Shown: in pieces, positions 1 through 7,900 of the stretch
Position numbering within the stretch: the stretch's first letter is position 1
Layout of the letters: each line of letters starts with the position of its first letter
From: an uncultured Brachyspira sp.
GTDB lineage: Bacteria; Spirochaetota; Brachyspiria; Brachyspirales; Brachyspiraceae
Direction: 5' to 3'
Length of the DNA stretch: 18,267 bases
Assembly (NCBI RefSeq): GCF_949287625.1
Contig: NZ_CASEGO010000114.1
Location: 1 to 18,267, forward strand
Notes under the pieces: generated by a model
What the model saw: the letters and a program-made list of their open reading frames with translations, nothing else
Databases searched by the model: none
What the model was told of the DNA's origin: nothing
Position numbers and translations under genes: made by a program

Positions 1-68
1 AAAGAATACATTCTACTTTAAATTATGATACTCCTATGCTATACTTTAAGAAATTAAGGAATACTTAA
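1..68 (+). CDS. IS3-family transposase, C-terminal fragment (runs in from the left)
   Basis: Partial gene entering from outside the window; the reading frame starts with the codon at 3-5 and stops at TAA 66-68. The visible residues read R-I-H-S-T-L-N-Y-D-T-P-M-L-Y-F and then K-K-L-R-N-T. This matches the usual end of the IS3-family OrfB integrase (DDE recombinase, which cuts and joins the element's ends), where an H-S-x-L-x-Y-x-T-P motif lies a few residues before the stop. The identical sequence occurs on the opposite strand at the right edge. The catalytic D,D,E residues lie outside the window, so activity cannot be judged. Confidence 0.8.
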   Translation, partial: RIHSTLNYDTPMLYFKKLRNT

Positions 69-93
69 ATGCAATATGTATGGAACCCGTGCA
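1..93 (+). mobile_element. Right end of an IS3-family insertion sequence, left copy
   Basis: Bases 1-93 are a perfect reverse complement of 18171-18263. Similarity stops abruptly after the terminal GTGCA at 89-93, which is expected at an element boundary ending in CA. The last 25 bp after the transposase stop hold the terminal repeat, reading outward as GGAACCCGTGCA. The other end of the element is outside the window, so target duplication and full length cannot be seen. Confidence 0.8.
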
Positions 94-427
94 ATTTTAA
101 TTTTATTGAGTATATAAATGCATATAAGTAATAATATTGATTTTAAGTATTCATTATTTTTTTATTTAAATATAAATGTATCTGTTTATAATTTCAAAAA
201 ATATTTTGTCCTTGATAGTACTTTTTAAGAATATAAAATATAGAAATTGACAAAATCATTTTGGTATAAACCAAATATTAAAAGAATTACTTGACAATTA
301 TAATTTTATAACTAATAGCATATAATTTAATAAACGTATATACCGTATTGACAAAAAAACTGCATACATTAAAATTGAAAAACTATATATGATAAAATAA
401 TTTTAATTAAAGAGTACTTAAATAAAA
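94..427. other. Gene-free AT-rich region after the left IS end
   Basis: No credible open frame. It contains three TTGACA hexamers (247-252, 291-296 and 348-353); only the last has a well-placed -10 box and is listed separately. A short inverted repeat, TTTGGT (260-265) and ACCAAA (270-275) with a 4-base gap, lies just downstream of the first TTGACA and could bind a regulator, but there is no independent support. Otherwise nothing is recognisable. Confidence 0.6.
348..375 (+). promoter_or_regulatory. Sigma-70-type promoter ahead of the frameshifted membrane gene
   Basis: Perfect -35 TTGACA (348-353), a 16-base spacer beginning with an A-tract, and TAAAAT (370-375) as -10. The arrangement is repeated almost exactly at 1051-1078 ahead of the next paralogue, which supports both calls. 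Confidence 0.55.
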
Positions 428-988
428 ATGAAAATTAAAAATAAAAAAATGACAGCAAAGATAATGTAATAGTTTTTATACTATATCTATTCTTGTCTTT
501 GATTATACCTTCTACTGCAATAACAATTTTTGCTATGGCTGATAAAAATATACAAGAAAAAAAAGAAATAATAAATAAACAAACTAATGCATCGAATTTT
601 GACAATTTTGACAAAGAAGAAACACTTCAAAAAATAATAACATTATTATTATTAAAAGGAACTTCATCATCTAAATATAGCGGATCAAAAGCGGATTTGA
701 ATATTGTTGGTGTGAGAGTATTGCTTGTATATGCAATGACTTATATATTATCACTTATAATTACCTCACTTATAGCCCAAAAATATTATAATGAAGAGAT
801 AAAACTAAAAGAAGATATTAGAGAGACTATAGGATCAACATTAATAGGGTTAGCTACTTTGGGCTGGAATTCTATTTCTTTTAATAGTAATAGTAATAAA
901 AATGGAAAGTAATAGAGAATATTTAGCTTTCAGCGGAGTGATTTTCGGTTTTATAGCCTGTATTATAATTAGAAAAATAACTTCTTAA
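428..988 (+). pseudogene. Small multi-helix membrane protein, frameshifted
   Basis: The longest open frame (codons from 445 to the stop at 910-912) starts without a good ATG. An ATG at 428 would lead into it if the A-run at 443-449 had one more base, giving a natural N-terminus with a Lys/Asn-rich start and a helix containing I-V-F-I-L-Y-L-F-L-S. A second shift, in the A-run at 898-902, would join it to the frame starting at ATG 902 and ending TAA 986-988, which encodes N-R-E-Y-L-A-F-S-G-V-I-F-G-F. That tail resembles the C-terminal helix of the genes at 1287 (E-E-Y-L-N-I-A-A-G-I-I) and 4172 (L-E-Y-L-S-L-P-I-G-F-I). Reconstructed, it has an N-terminal helix, a polar loop and three more helices. 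Function unknown. Decay is more likely than sequencing error, because the nearby 3.7-kb gene with many A-runs is intact; phase variation is possible. Confidence 0.55.
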
Positions 989-1050
989 TTAAAAAAATAT
1001 TAAAGCAAAAAACTGCAAGTATTAATAAATTTTGAAACAAGTCTGATGTA

Positions 1051-1078
1051 TTGACAAAAAAAGCATATATAATAAAAT
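1051..1078 (+). promoter_or_regulatory. Sigma-70-type promoter for the 1287-2501 operon
   Basis: TTGACA at 1051-1056, a 16-base spacer and TAAAAT at 1073-1078; TATAAT also occurs at 1068-1073 but is too close to the -35. Its spacing and A-tract match the promoter at 348-375. The predicted transcript has an untranslated leader of about 200 bases before the first gene. Confidence 0.55.
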
Positions 1079-1286
1079 GATGATAGGATTATGAAAAAAG
1101 TAGAATGCTTTTAAATATTTTATTAGCATTTATTAATTTACACAATACAGTTTTATTTTCTATTATAAAAGTCTATATTATCATAAATAAAAAAGTATTG
1201 TTTTATATTTTCTTAATCATTATATTTTAATAAAAAGATATTCATAAATACAGACGATTATAGAATAAAAAAATGATAAAGTTATT

Positions 1287-1844
1287 ATGAGAAAAAGAAA
1301 AGAAATAAAAGATAGAGAAGAAAAAATTTATATAAGAGCTATTCTTGTTATTATACCTACTATGGCAATACTTATAGGATTGATATTGTTTGTTATTAAT
1401 GCCCCTGCAATATTAAATAAGTATGATGTAGTAAATAATAAATCAGAAACGATTGCTAAATATTATCAAAAATATGATTTTACTAATGAAAATAAAAAAC
1501 ATGATTTACTCAATTTAGTTATACATTCTCTATATACTAGACGACTTCATTACGGGAGATTTGAATGGATACCAGAGAGTTTATTTTTTAGAGTTACAAT
1601 CATGTTTTTTCTCAGCTTTTCATCAGCATTGTTTGGTATTTTAGCAGTTCGTAAAATAAAAAAAGAAGGATTAAAAAATAAGAAGGAGTTAATAATTAAT
1701 TTTCTCCCGTTACTATGGATTTTAATTACTATATTTGCTTTAATTATGCTAAAAGATAATATTATAACTGCCGAAGAATATTTAAATATAGCGGCTGGTA
1801 TTATATTAGCTTTATTGCTTGCAAATTATAAATCCAAGTATTAA
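1287..1844 (+). CDS. Four-helix membrane protein of unknown function
   Basis: 185 residues. I do not recognise the family. A charged Lys/Arg/Glu-rich N-terminus (residues 1-15) is followed by a helix at about 18-38, a polar loop at about 40-100, and three helices at about 103-124, 136-157 and 163-182, suggesting one large extracytoplasmic loop and four membrane passes. The last helix contains E-E-Y-L-N-I-A-A-G-I-I-L-A, comparable with the ends of the neighbouring 428-988 and 4172-4651 genes. The ATG at 1287 has no clear Shine-Dalgarno; an out-of-frame ATG at 1273 with a stop overlapping the start may couple or reduce initiation. The next gene starts 24 bases downstream on the same strand, so the two probably share an operon. 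Confidence 0.75.
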   Translation: MRKRKEIKDREEKIYIRAILVIIPTMAILIGLILFVINAPAILNKYDVVNNKSETIAKYYQKYDFTNENKKHDLLNLVIHSLYTRRLHYGRFEWIPESLFFRVTIMFFLSFSSALFGILAVRKIKKEGLKNKKELIINFLPLLWILITIFALIMLKDNIITAEEYLNIAAGIILALLLANYKSKY

Positions 1845-1868
1845 TAATTAAGGAGAATAAAAATATTT

Positions 1869-2501
1869 ATGAAAGATATAATTTTTAATTTAATATACAA
1901 AATCAATATACCAGAAAATGATTTATTTAGAATGTCGGCATTATTTTTATGCTCTTTTATAATAGTTTTTTTAATATTAGTATTGATTAAAGGAGATTTG
2001 AATCTTGATGATTTTTTAGGTGATAGTTATGGTTTAGGTTCGGGTATGGTTATAATATTAGTAATAGCATTTTTGGGAGTATCAGAATTTTTTATAATAA
2101 AATGCATTGAAAACATTTATGAATATATATTTATAGCCATTGGTATTATAACAGCATTATTCAATATAAATGAAAATAATATAAAAAAAACATTTTTTGC
2201 TGCTTTAATATTTTTCCTCATTCTTTTATATGCAGCATTTTTTAATGCTCCTTCAGCTATAAATGATACAGCTATCAATAATCAAAACATTACAAATAAT
2301 TATACTAATGATTTGAAATCAACTTTATCAACTCAAAAAGGTATTGCTAACTTATTATTAGGATATAACAATCTTTTTGCTTCGGTTTTATTCGGGGATA
2401 TTACATTAAAAGATTATATAATTATATCATTAATTTTTATTTTATCTACAATTGTAATTATTTATATAATTAAAAGAATTGAAAAGAGAAAATTAAAATA
2501 A
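1869..2501 (+). CDS. Multi-helix membrane protein of unknown function
   Basis: 210 residues, preceded by AGGAG (1851-1855) 13 bases before the ATG. Hydrophobic helices lie at about 21-41, 59-78, 84-100, 107-127 and 184-204. A polar, Asn/Thr-rich stretch at about 130-180 carries several N-x-T/S sites and probably faces away from the cytoplasm. The segment I-Y-E-Y-I-F-I-A-I-G-I-I at about residues 84-95 resembles the C-terminal helix shared by the neighbouring membrane genes, but here it is internal, so this protein is either a longer relative or unrelated. It follows the 1287 gene by 24 bases and is probably co-transcribed. No enzymatic motif is visible. Confidence 0.7.
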   Translation: MKDIIFNLIYKINIPENDLFRMSALFLCSFIIVFLILVLIKGDLNLDDFLGDSYGLGSGMVIILVIAFLGVSEFFIIKCIENIYEYIFIAIGIITALFNINENNIKKTFFAALIFFLILLYAAFFNAPSAINDTAINNQNITNNYTNDLKSTLSTQKGIANLLLGYNNLFASVLFGDITLKDYIIISLIFILSTIVIIYIIKRIEKRKLK

Positions 2502-2502
2502 G

Positions 2503-2544
2503 GTATTTTAATAATTTTAATTTTGTTATTTTTTATAATAGGTT
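2503..2544. repeat. Direct repeat, copy 1 (partner 3276-3318)
   Basis: Starts two bases after the stop of the 1869 gene. It matches 3276-3318 except for about four differences, one of them a single inserted base. Both copies begin GTATTTTAATAATT and end GGTT. It suggests that a gene-flanking segment was duplicated here. Confidence 0.6.
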
Positions 2545-2558
2545 CACTATATATAAAA

Positions 2559-3134
2559 TTATTTATTCTTTTTATCACTATCCCTAAGGTATTTACTAAT
2601 TCTCAATGCTATAAATGATAGTATACCGCCAAAAAAGAATGCTAATAATTCCATCATGCTTTCAATACTTCCGTTCATATTAAAAATAGCCATGTTTCCA
2701 TGTATTTTATAAATAATAGCCAAACTCATTATAAGAATTACTGCAAATACAATAATATAAAATTTATAAGAGTAATTTTTAAAAAAAATCATCTCTGCCA
2801 AAATACCTATGACAGCACATCCTACCATAAATATTATTACTAATCTCACAAATAAATCTTTTGAATCCTCTTCAAAATCTACGTTAGGATTCTCTCTATC
2901 TCTCCATTTGAGGTAGTTGCGGCGAATTTCTTTAGTTTCTATACTATTATTGAAATTATAACTATTTTCTAAAATAACATTATCACTTACTATATAGTTT
3001 CCATTATAAATGATGTTTTCTTCATTTTCTTCTATTGTATTTGCATTATATACATTATAATTATGTTTTGTCATTTCATTATAAAATATAAAAGAAAGGA
3101 TAATCACTACAACTGCTAATATACTAATCTTCAT
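2559..3134 (-). CDS. Four-helix membrane protein, paralogue of 4172-4651
   Basis: 191 residues, function unknown. The N-terminus (residues 1-20) is a hydrophobic anchor or uncleaved signal. A polar Asn/Glu-rich loop of about 75 residues follows, then helices at about 96-118, 123-143 and 155-178 and a charged C-terminal tail. It aligns with the protein at 4172-4651: F-Y-N-E-M versus F-Y-N-D-F after the first helix, N-Y-I-V-S-D-N-V-I-L-E versus N-Y-I-V-E-D-N-F-I-I-E in the loop, then E-I-R-R-N-Y versus N-I-R-R-Y-R before helix two. An AGAGG-type ribosome site lies at 3139-3144. The gene converges with 1869-2501, with 57 bases between stops and no clear terminator hairpin. Confidence 0.75.
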   Translation of the reverse strand: MKISILAVVVIILSFIFYNEMTKHNYNVYNANTIEENEENIIYNGNYIVSDNVILENSYNFNNSIETKEIRRNYLKWRDRENPNVDFEEDSKDLFVRLVIIFMVGCAVIGILAEMIFFKNYSYKFYIIVFAVILIMSLAIIYKIHGNMAIFNMNGSIESMMELLAFFFGGILSFIALRISKYLRDSDKKNK

Positions 3135-3275
3135 ATAAACCTCTTAAAAAGTGCTTATTGCAAATTGATACATTTTTATCATAAATTGATTTTTATTTCA
3201 AGTTATTTTGCATTACCTACATAATGTATTAATAAAATGATAATTAACGCACGGTAAATAAAGTCTTACAATAAA

Positions 3276-3318
3276 GTATTTTAATAATTCTAATTTTATT
3301 ATTTTTTCATAATCGGTT
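3276..3318. repeat. Direct repeat, copy 2 (partner 2503-2544)
   Basis: Second copy of the AT-rich sequence found just after the 1869 gene. Here it has no intact gene next to it and runs straight into the 50-bp repeat at 3320, so it may mark a vanished gene end. Confidence 0.6.
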
Positions 3319-3319
3319 A

Positions 3320-3369
3320 ACCGTGCGGTTAGTAAATTTTTAATTTTAAATAAAGCTTGGGCGGGTGCT
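3320..3369. repeat. 50-bp direct repeat, copy 1
   Basis: Identical to 3666-3715 at 49 of 50 positions (a G replaces T before CTTGGGCGGG). It begins ACCGTGCGGTTAG and ends GGGCGGGTGCT, with an AT-only middle. Confidence 0.8.
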
Positions 3370-3411
3370 AAAAATATAATATAAACTTTTAAATCTAAAT
3401 AAGATTTAATA

Positions 3412-3455
3412 GAAAAACAGATTAGCAATTCTTAAAGGGCGGGGAATTAGAATAA
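3412..3455. repeat. 44-bp direct repeat, copy 1 (AAAGGGCGGGGAATTAG type)
   Basis: Matches 4107-4149 with one substitution and about one single-base length difference. It contains AAAGGGCGGGGAATTAGAAT. Copy 2 lies 23 bases from the stop of the 4172 gene. In copy 1 the G-rich half can pair with CCCACCCTTT at 3479-3488. Confidence 0.75.
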
Positions 3456-3665
3456 TTTTTAAAACTTAATTACATTTGCCCACCCTTTAGGCTTTTTATT
3501 ATTACTGTCATTTTTGTATTATATTTCTTTTTAATATTATCTGTTATTTTAGCTGCCCACCCAAGATTTTTTTTAAATTTATAGCGTATTTCTACGCACG
3601 CAGAATAACACTAAAAATATAAATTTAATTATAATTCAAATCTTATTAACTATAAAATTTTACTT

Positions 3666-3715
3666 ACCGTGCGGTTAGTAAATTTTTAATTTTAAATAAA
3701 TCTTGGGCGGGTGCT
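3666..3715. repeat. 50-bp direct repeat, copy 2
   Basis: Second copy of the ACCGTGCGGTTAG...GGGCGGGTGCT repeat, 346 bp after the first and in the same orientation. It runs directly into the composite element at 3722. Confidence 0.8.
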
Positions 3716-3721
3716 TAAAAG

Positions 3722-3871
3722 ATATACCTAAACAACTATATTTTGTCAAAAATAATTTTTTTAAATTTTAAACATCTGCAGGGCTTTGCCACCCACGCTG
3801 TGTGCTTACGCAGCACCCACTTCTTTTGGTGCCCCAGGCGAAGCCCGCCTACGGCGAGAAGCAAAAGGACT
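3722..3871. repeat. Composite GC-rich element with AT-rich left arm
   Basis: The first ~85 bp (ATATACCTAAACAA... through the GGGCTTTGCC box) closely match 14648-14729. From TGCAGGGCTTTGCC (3777) to AGAAGCAAAAGGACT (ending 3871) it follows the 60-bp element seen at 4806 and 8954, but with about 20 extra GC-rich bases after GGGCTTTGCC and another ~20 (GGCGAAGCCCGCC core) in the loop of the CTTCTTTTGG stem. It is a longer member of the same family. Confidence 0.7.
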
Positions 3872-3918
3872 ATATTTTTGCTTAAATTAATAATTTATAT
3901 TACATATAAAACAATTTT

Positions 3919-3945
3919 AGTATGATTTAGTACTAATTTCATACT
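3919..3945. repeat. Nested palindrome
   Basis: AGTATGA (3919-3925) pairs with TCATACT (3939-3945) around the self-complementary core TAGTACTA (3928-3935). It lies between two GC-rich patches. Confidence 0.5.
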
Positions 3946-4035
3946 TGCACTTTCGCGAAGCGTATCCGAAGGATAAAAACTTTGACGAAGTCCGCCTCCT
4001 GTGAGTGCCTTCGGCAGGCGTGCGACGGGAAAAAG
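3945..4035. repeat. GC-rich patch with short palindromes
   Basis: About 90 bp of unusually high GC containing CTTTCGCGAAG, TATCCGAAGGATA and the near-inverted pair GCCT-CCTG / CAGGCG, ending TGCGACGGGAAAAAG. The last part recalls 14766-14806 (TGCGACCGAAGG...GGGAAAAG), so it may belong to the composite element family. No gene or known RNA is recognisable. Confidence 0.45.
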
Positions 4036-4106
4036 AACAATATAAAAATTGACAAATTTAAAAATTGTTAGTATATATAAAATCTTATTACAAATAAAAT
4101 TAATAG

Positions 4107-4149
4107 GAAAAACAGATTAACAATTCTAAAGGGCGGGGAATTAGAATAA
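4107..4149. repeat. 44-bp direct repeat, copy 2 (AAAGGGCGGGGAATTAG type)
   Basis: Second copy of the repeat at 3412-3455, just downstream of the stop of the minus-strand gene at 4172. It lacks the CCCACCCTTT partner that follows copy 1. Confidence 0.75.
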
Positions 4150-4171
4150 AATTTAAACAAATATATTATTT

Positions 4172-4651
4172 TTATTTAAATAATAATCTTCCCAATAAAA
4201 AGCCTATTATAAAGCCTATAGGTAAAGATAAATACTCCAATATGTTTTTTATATTCTCATAATTTATAAAAATAATTAGCCCTGTAATTATAACAGATAC
4301 AATGAGTATTATTGTGGCAGCAATTAATTCTTTTTTAGGTAAGCTATTTTTTGATAATAATATAAAACTAAGTAAAAAACCTATGATCAGAGAACCTGTG
4401 AACATAATAAATACTCTATCTTCTTCAAGATCAAGATCAACATCTCTGTATCTTCTTATGTTTTGATATTTAATATCAGAGTCTGTGTTATAATTATCTT
4501 CTATTATAAAGTTATCTTCTACTATATAATTTAAATTATAAATGTTAATTTCTTTATTGTTATTATTTTTTATAAAGTCATTATAAAATATGTAATAAAT
4601 TATAATGAATATTAGTATAATAGTTAATCTATTTGTTTTTAAGAATTTCAT
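4172..4651 (-). CDS. Four-helix membrane protein, paralogue of 2559-3134
   Basis: 159 residues, function unknown. Helix one is at about 9-25. An Asn/Asp-rich loop to about 78 contains N-Y-I-V-E-D-N-F-I-I-E-D and N-I-R-R-Y-R-D. Three further helices lie at about 79-99, 109-129 and 136-157, the last reading E-Y-L-S-L-P-I-G-F-I-I-G. The plan and loop motif match the gene at 2559-3134 closely enough to call paralogues, although this copy is about 30 residues shorter, mainly in the loop and tail. The ATG is followed by a Lys-rich start and has a weak AGGA-like site upstream. A promoter with a 17-base spacer is placed at 4687-4715. No catalytic residues are visible. Confidence 0.75.
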   Translation of the reverse strand: MKFLKTNRLTIILIFIIIYYIFYNDFIKNNNNKEINIYNLNYIVEDNFIIEDNYNTDSDIKYQNIRRYRDVDLDLEEDRVFIMFTGSLIIGFLLSFILLSKNSLPKKELIAATIILIVSVIITGLIIFINYENIKNILEYLSLPIGFIIGFLLGRLLFK

Positions 4652-4686
4652 TTTATTTCCTGAATATAACTGCTAAATATAGTTTT

Positions 4687-4715
4687 ACTATAATTTAAAA
4701 CAAGTATTATTTCAA
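4687..4715 (-). promoter_or_regulatory. Promoter of the 4172-4651 membrane gene
   Basis: On the minus strand TTGAAA (4710-4715) is followed by a 17-base spacer and TATAGT (4687-4692). The predicted start of transcription is about 30 bases before the ATG. Confidence 0.6.
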
Positions 4716-4805
4716 TACTAAAAGATAATTGAGATAAAAATATATTTTTTACATTCTTGAATAATAAGCGATTTTATTATATAATAATCTACTATAGTTT
4801 ATTTT

Positions 4806-4865
4806 TGCAGGGCTTTGCCCCGCACCCCACTTCTTTTGGTGACCCAAAGAAGCAAAAGGACTGCA
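4806..4865. repeat. 60-bp folded GC-rich element, copy A
   Basis: TGCAG (4806-4810) and CTGCA (4861-4865) close the element. Inside are GGGC-TTT-GCCC (4810-4820) and CTTCTTTTGG-TGA-CCCAAAGAAG (4830-4852, one mismatch). It differs from the copy at 8954-9012 at one base over about 55. It lies in the divergent region before the DUF2723 gene. The shape resembles REP or MITE-like intergenic elements; no transposase is associated. Confidence 0.8.
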
Positions 4866-4992
4866 TTTTTTAACTAAATATTACTTGTTAAAAAATATTT
4901 CTTTTAATTCTTAAAATTATTTATTAAAATACGTCACTATAATTAAGTAAGATATAAAAAATTTTTATTTTAATAAAGAGGTAGATAACTAA
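4866..4992 (+). promoter_or_regulatory. Upstream region of the DUF2723 gene
   Basis: A perfect TATAAT lies at 4938-4943 but has no convincing -35 at 16-18 bases. GAGGT (4978-4982) precedes the ATG at 4993 by ten bases and serves as the ribosome site. Nothing else stands out. Confidence 0.4.
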
Positions 4993-7900
4993 ATGGCAAA
5001 ACTTTCGCATCTGGAAAAAGAGTACATCAAAGCTAATTATAAAAATAAAAGCATTGATGAGCTTACAAAAAAATTAGAAAAAGACAGAGAGTTAATAGAA
5101 GAATATATTAATAATCTGCAAAGTAGTCAAAAAAATAATACAAAAACTAATAAAGAAAAAGTAAATAGAGAAAACGGCGGAAATATATTTTCTAAATTAT
5201 TCTCTAAGAAAGAAAATCAGGAACCTATTTATAAAAGATATGAAATAAAACCTTATCATCTTTCAAAAATAGACGCTATATTTGCTGCTGTTGCTTTTCT
5301 TTTCACATTCTTTTTGTATTTATTTACGCTAACTCCTTCACTTTCAGCAGGTGATAACGGAGAGCTTACAACCGCTGCCTACTTCTTGGGTGTAGGACAT
5401 GCTCCGGGATATCCTTTCTACACATTAATGTCCAAATTATTCACTTATATACCAGTAGGAAATATAGCTTGGAGAACCAATTTGTTTTCAGGTACTTGTG
5501 CAGCATTTGCTATGATTTTCTTCTATCTTATTATGGTAAAAGTATTGGGACAAAACAGAGTTGAAAGAGGATTTTCTCCAATAGTACAAATACCAGCATT
5601 ACTTGCAAGTGTTGCTTTTGCTATATCTGATAATATGTGGGCACAGGCTACTATGGCGGAAGTTTACAGTTTGAACATACTTCAAATAGCTTCTATGCTT
5701 TTAATACTTGTTTATTGGTTTGAAAATGTATGGAAACATGCAGATGATGAAGTGCCTTATTACGGAAATAAATATTTAATGGCTTTCGGATTTCTATATG
5801 GTGTTGCACTTGCAAATCACCATGTAACTTTGCCTTTCGCTTTTGCTCCTCTTTTATTTATAGCTATTGTATTATTTTTGGTACATAAAGACAGATACAT
5901 TAATCATATAGAAACTTCATTTATATCAATATTTGTATTTTTGGTATTGCTGTTTATAGGCGGTTTCGGATACTATAGATTTATTATGAATTATGAGGCT
6001 TATTTATATTTTCCTCCGGGAGTAGCTTCTAATGACTCAATATTTTCTATAATATTTAAGCCTTTTGCTGATATGAATATAATGAGCGATATATTTACAG
6101 CACTTGCAAATGGTTCTTATTTAAGACCAGATATGATACAGAATCTTAAGGCTCCATTCTATCCTACTTTATATAAGGGAATGTTTTTAGTATTCTGGCC
6201 TTTATTTTTAGTAGTTGTTTGGTGCTTGGTTTATAGATATTTCTTATGCAAAATAGATAAGTTTAATAATGATAATGACTTTATAACAGGCATATCAATA
6301 TCATATTATAAAATGCTTTTAATGCTTGCCGTAGGAGTTATGATATATGCGTACATGCCTATAAGAGCAAGAGCTTTACCTCCTCTAAACTGGGGTCAGT
6401 TAAATGAACCTTCAGGCTGGGAAAATTTAAGCTATTTATTTAGTATGATACATAGAAAACAGTACGGTACTTCTGGAAACGATGTTGCTGCTGCATTCAT
6501 ACTTCACCCAGAACAGGTATCTGCTTTGATAAATATATTTAAAACTCAATTAACAGTTTTGGGATTATTGTTCTTAATACCTGGATTATTTCAAATATTT
6601 AAGAAAAATAAGTTTATAGGTATATTCTCAGTATTTGGGCTTTTGAGTTTTGCCGTATCACTTATGGCATATACTAATCCTCCTCCAAGTGTTAGAACTT
6701 TATCATTTGTAGAAGTATTCTTCCTTCCAGCAACTTTATATATGCTTGTGATAATAGGCTTTGGTTTTCAATGGTATATGGAATATTTTAATACTAATAT
6801 AAAAAATGTATTAAAACCTGCTAAAGAAGAAAATGCTGATACAAAGTTAAAACCTTATCATGCAATATCACTTATAGCAATATTTGCAATAATGATACCT
6901 ATATTCGTTATGAATTTAAGCCGTAACAATAACTCAAAAGACTTCAGTAACCATGACTATTCATACAATATGATGAACTCTCTTCCGGACAATGCTATAT
7001 TTGCCACAGAGGGAGGAGATAACCAAGTATTCGGACTTGTATATTATACTATGGTAGAAAGAAGAAGACCAGATTTGAAAATATATGACCAGAAAGGTAA
7101 TGTATTTGAAAGGATATACGGTAACCTTATGAAAACAGACGGCAGATGGCTTGGAGATATAAGCGATGCTGTTGATAAAGACTTTATAGAGTCTGGAAGA
7201 CCTTATTATATGGCTTGGAGACGAGACGGACTTTACAGGCTTGGTGATTACTACTTTAAGGCTTATGGTTTGGTATTTAAAGTTCAGCCTATAAAATATG
7301 CTTTAGTTGATGAGTTGGAGTTCTTTAAAGTTCTTACTGTTAATGACTATAAAGATATTGCAAAAGAACATTTAAAAAGAGATTATGAGAATGACAAACT
7401 AGCAGCAGATTTAAATGCATTATTAGATGAAGGCTTAATTTCCGCAGCAAGAAAAAATATTTATGACGGAAACGAAGAGATAACTTTCGTAAAAATGTAT
7501 GAACTTCCTTTCCCAGAGTTTAAAACAGAAGAGGATTATTGGAACAGCTATACTATGCAGGGAACTCCTGAAGAGATTTCGCATTATGATTTCTTAACTA
7601 GAGAGATATTTGTAAGTTCATATTCTCTTGCTAAAATAGATATGTATAACAGAAGAATAAAAACATATCAAAAACTTTTAGGCTTTATGGGTAATGGAGA
7701 CATTGCTAAAAATGGCATTACAAGAGATGAAGCTAATCAAAAAATAGCAGAGTTTCAGGATTTAAAAAAGCAGGAAGAAGACAGAATGCTTACTATAGGC
7801 TTTGATATGTCTAATGTATACTTTGCTGTGGGCAATCAGGCTATTATGGACGGCAACTATGAGAGAGCGGCTTCAATGTTTGAAGAGCTTATCAAATTAG

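Larger units (their letters stand above)
3135..4171. other. About 1 kb gene-free, repeat-rich region between paralogous membrane genes
   Basis: No credible gene; the open frames here (3213-3428 minus, 3743-3925 plus) are made of repeat sequence. The region holds members of at least four repeat families, listed separately, in alternating AT-rich and GC-rich patches. It also carries a hairpin, AAAGGGCGGG (3434-3443) with CCCACCCTTT (3479-3488), one mismatch; a small hairpin formed by GCGTA and TACGC near 3582-3597; and a segment near 3554-3575 that is roughly the inverse of the GGGCGGGTGC part of the 50-bp repeat. Confidence 0.7.

Noticed and set aside
1091..1114. Seven-codon ORF just after the 1051-1078 promoter, considered as a leader peptide
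   Set aside because: The ribosome site is only two bases from the ATG, there is no run of regulatory codons and no hairpin-plus-T-run follows.
1105..1230. 41-codon hydrophobic open frame in the leader before the 1287 gene
   Set aside because: No Shine-Dalgarno; Ile/Leu/Phe-only composition is expected by chance in such AT-rich DNA.
3213..3428. 71-codon open frame on the minus strand
   Set aside because: It runs through two intergenic repeat families, lacks a ribosome site and shows no domain.
3320..3715. CRISPR array
   Set aside because: Only two copies of the repeat exist, 346 bp apart, without regular spacers or cas genes.
3743..3925. 60-codon open frame on the plus strand
   Set aside because: It is made of the composite GC-rich repeat, has no ribosome site and reads as low-complexity Arg/Pro/Thr sequence.
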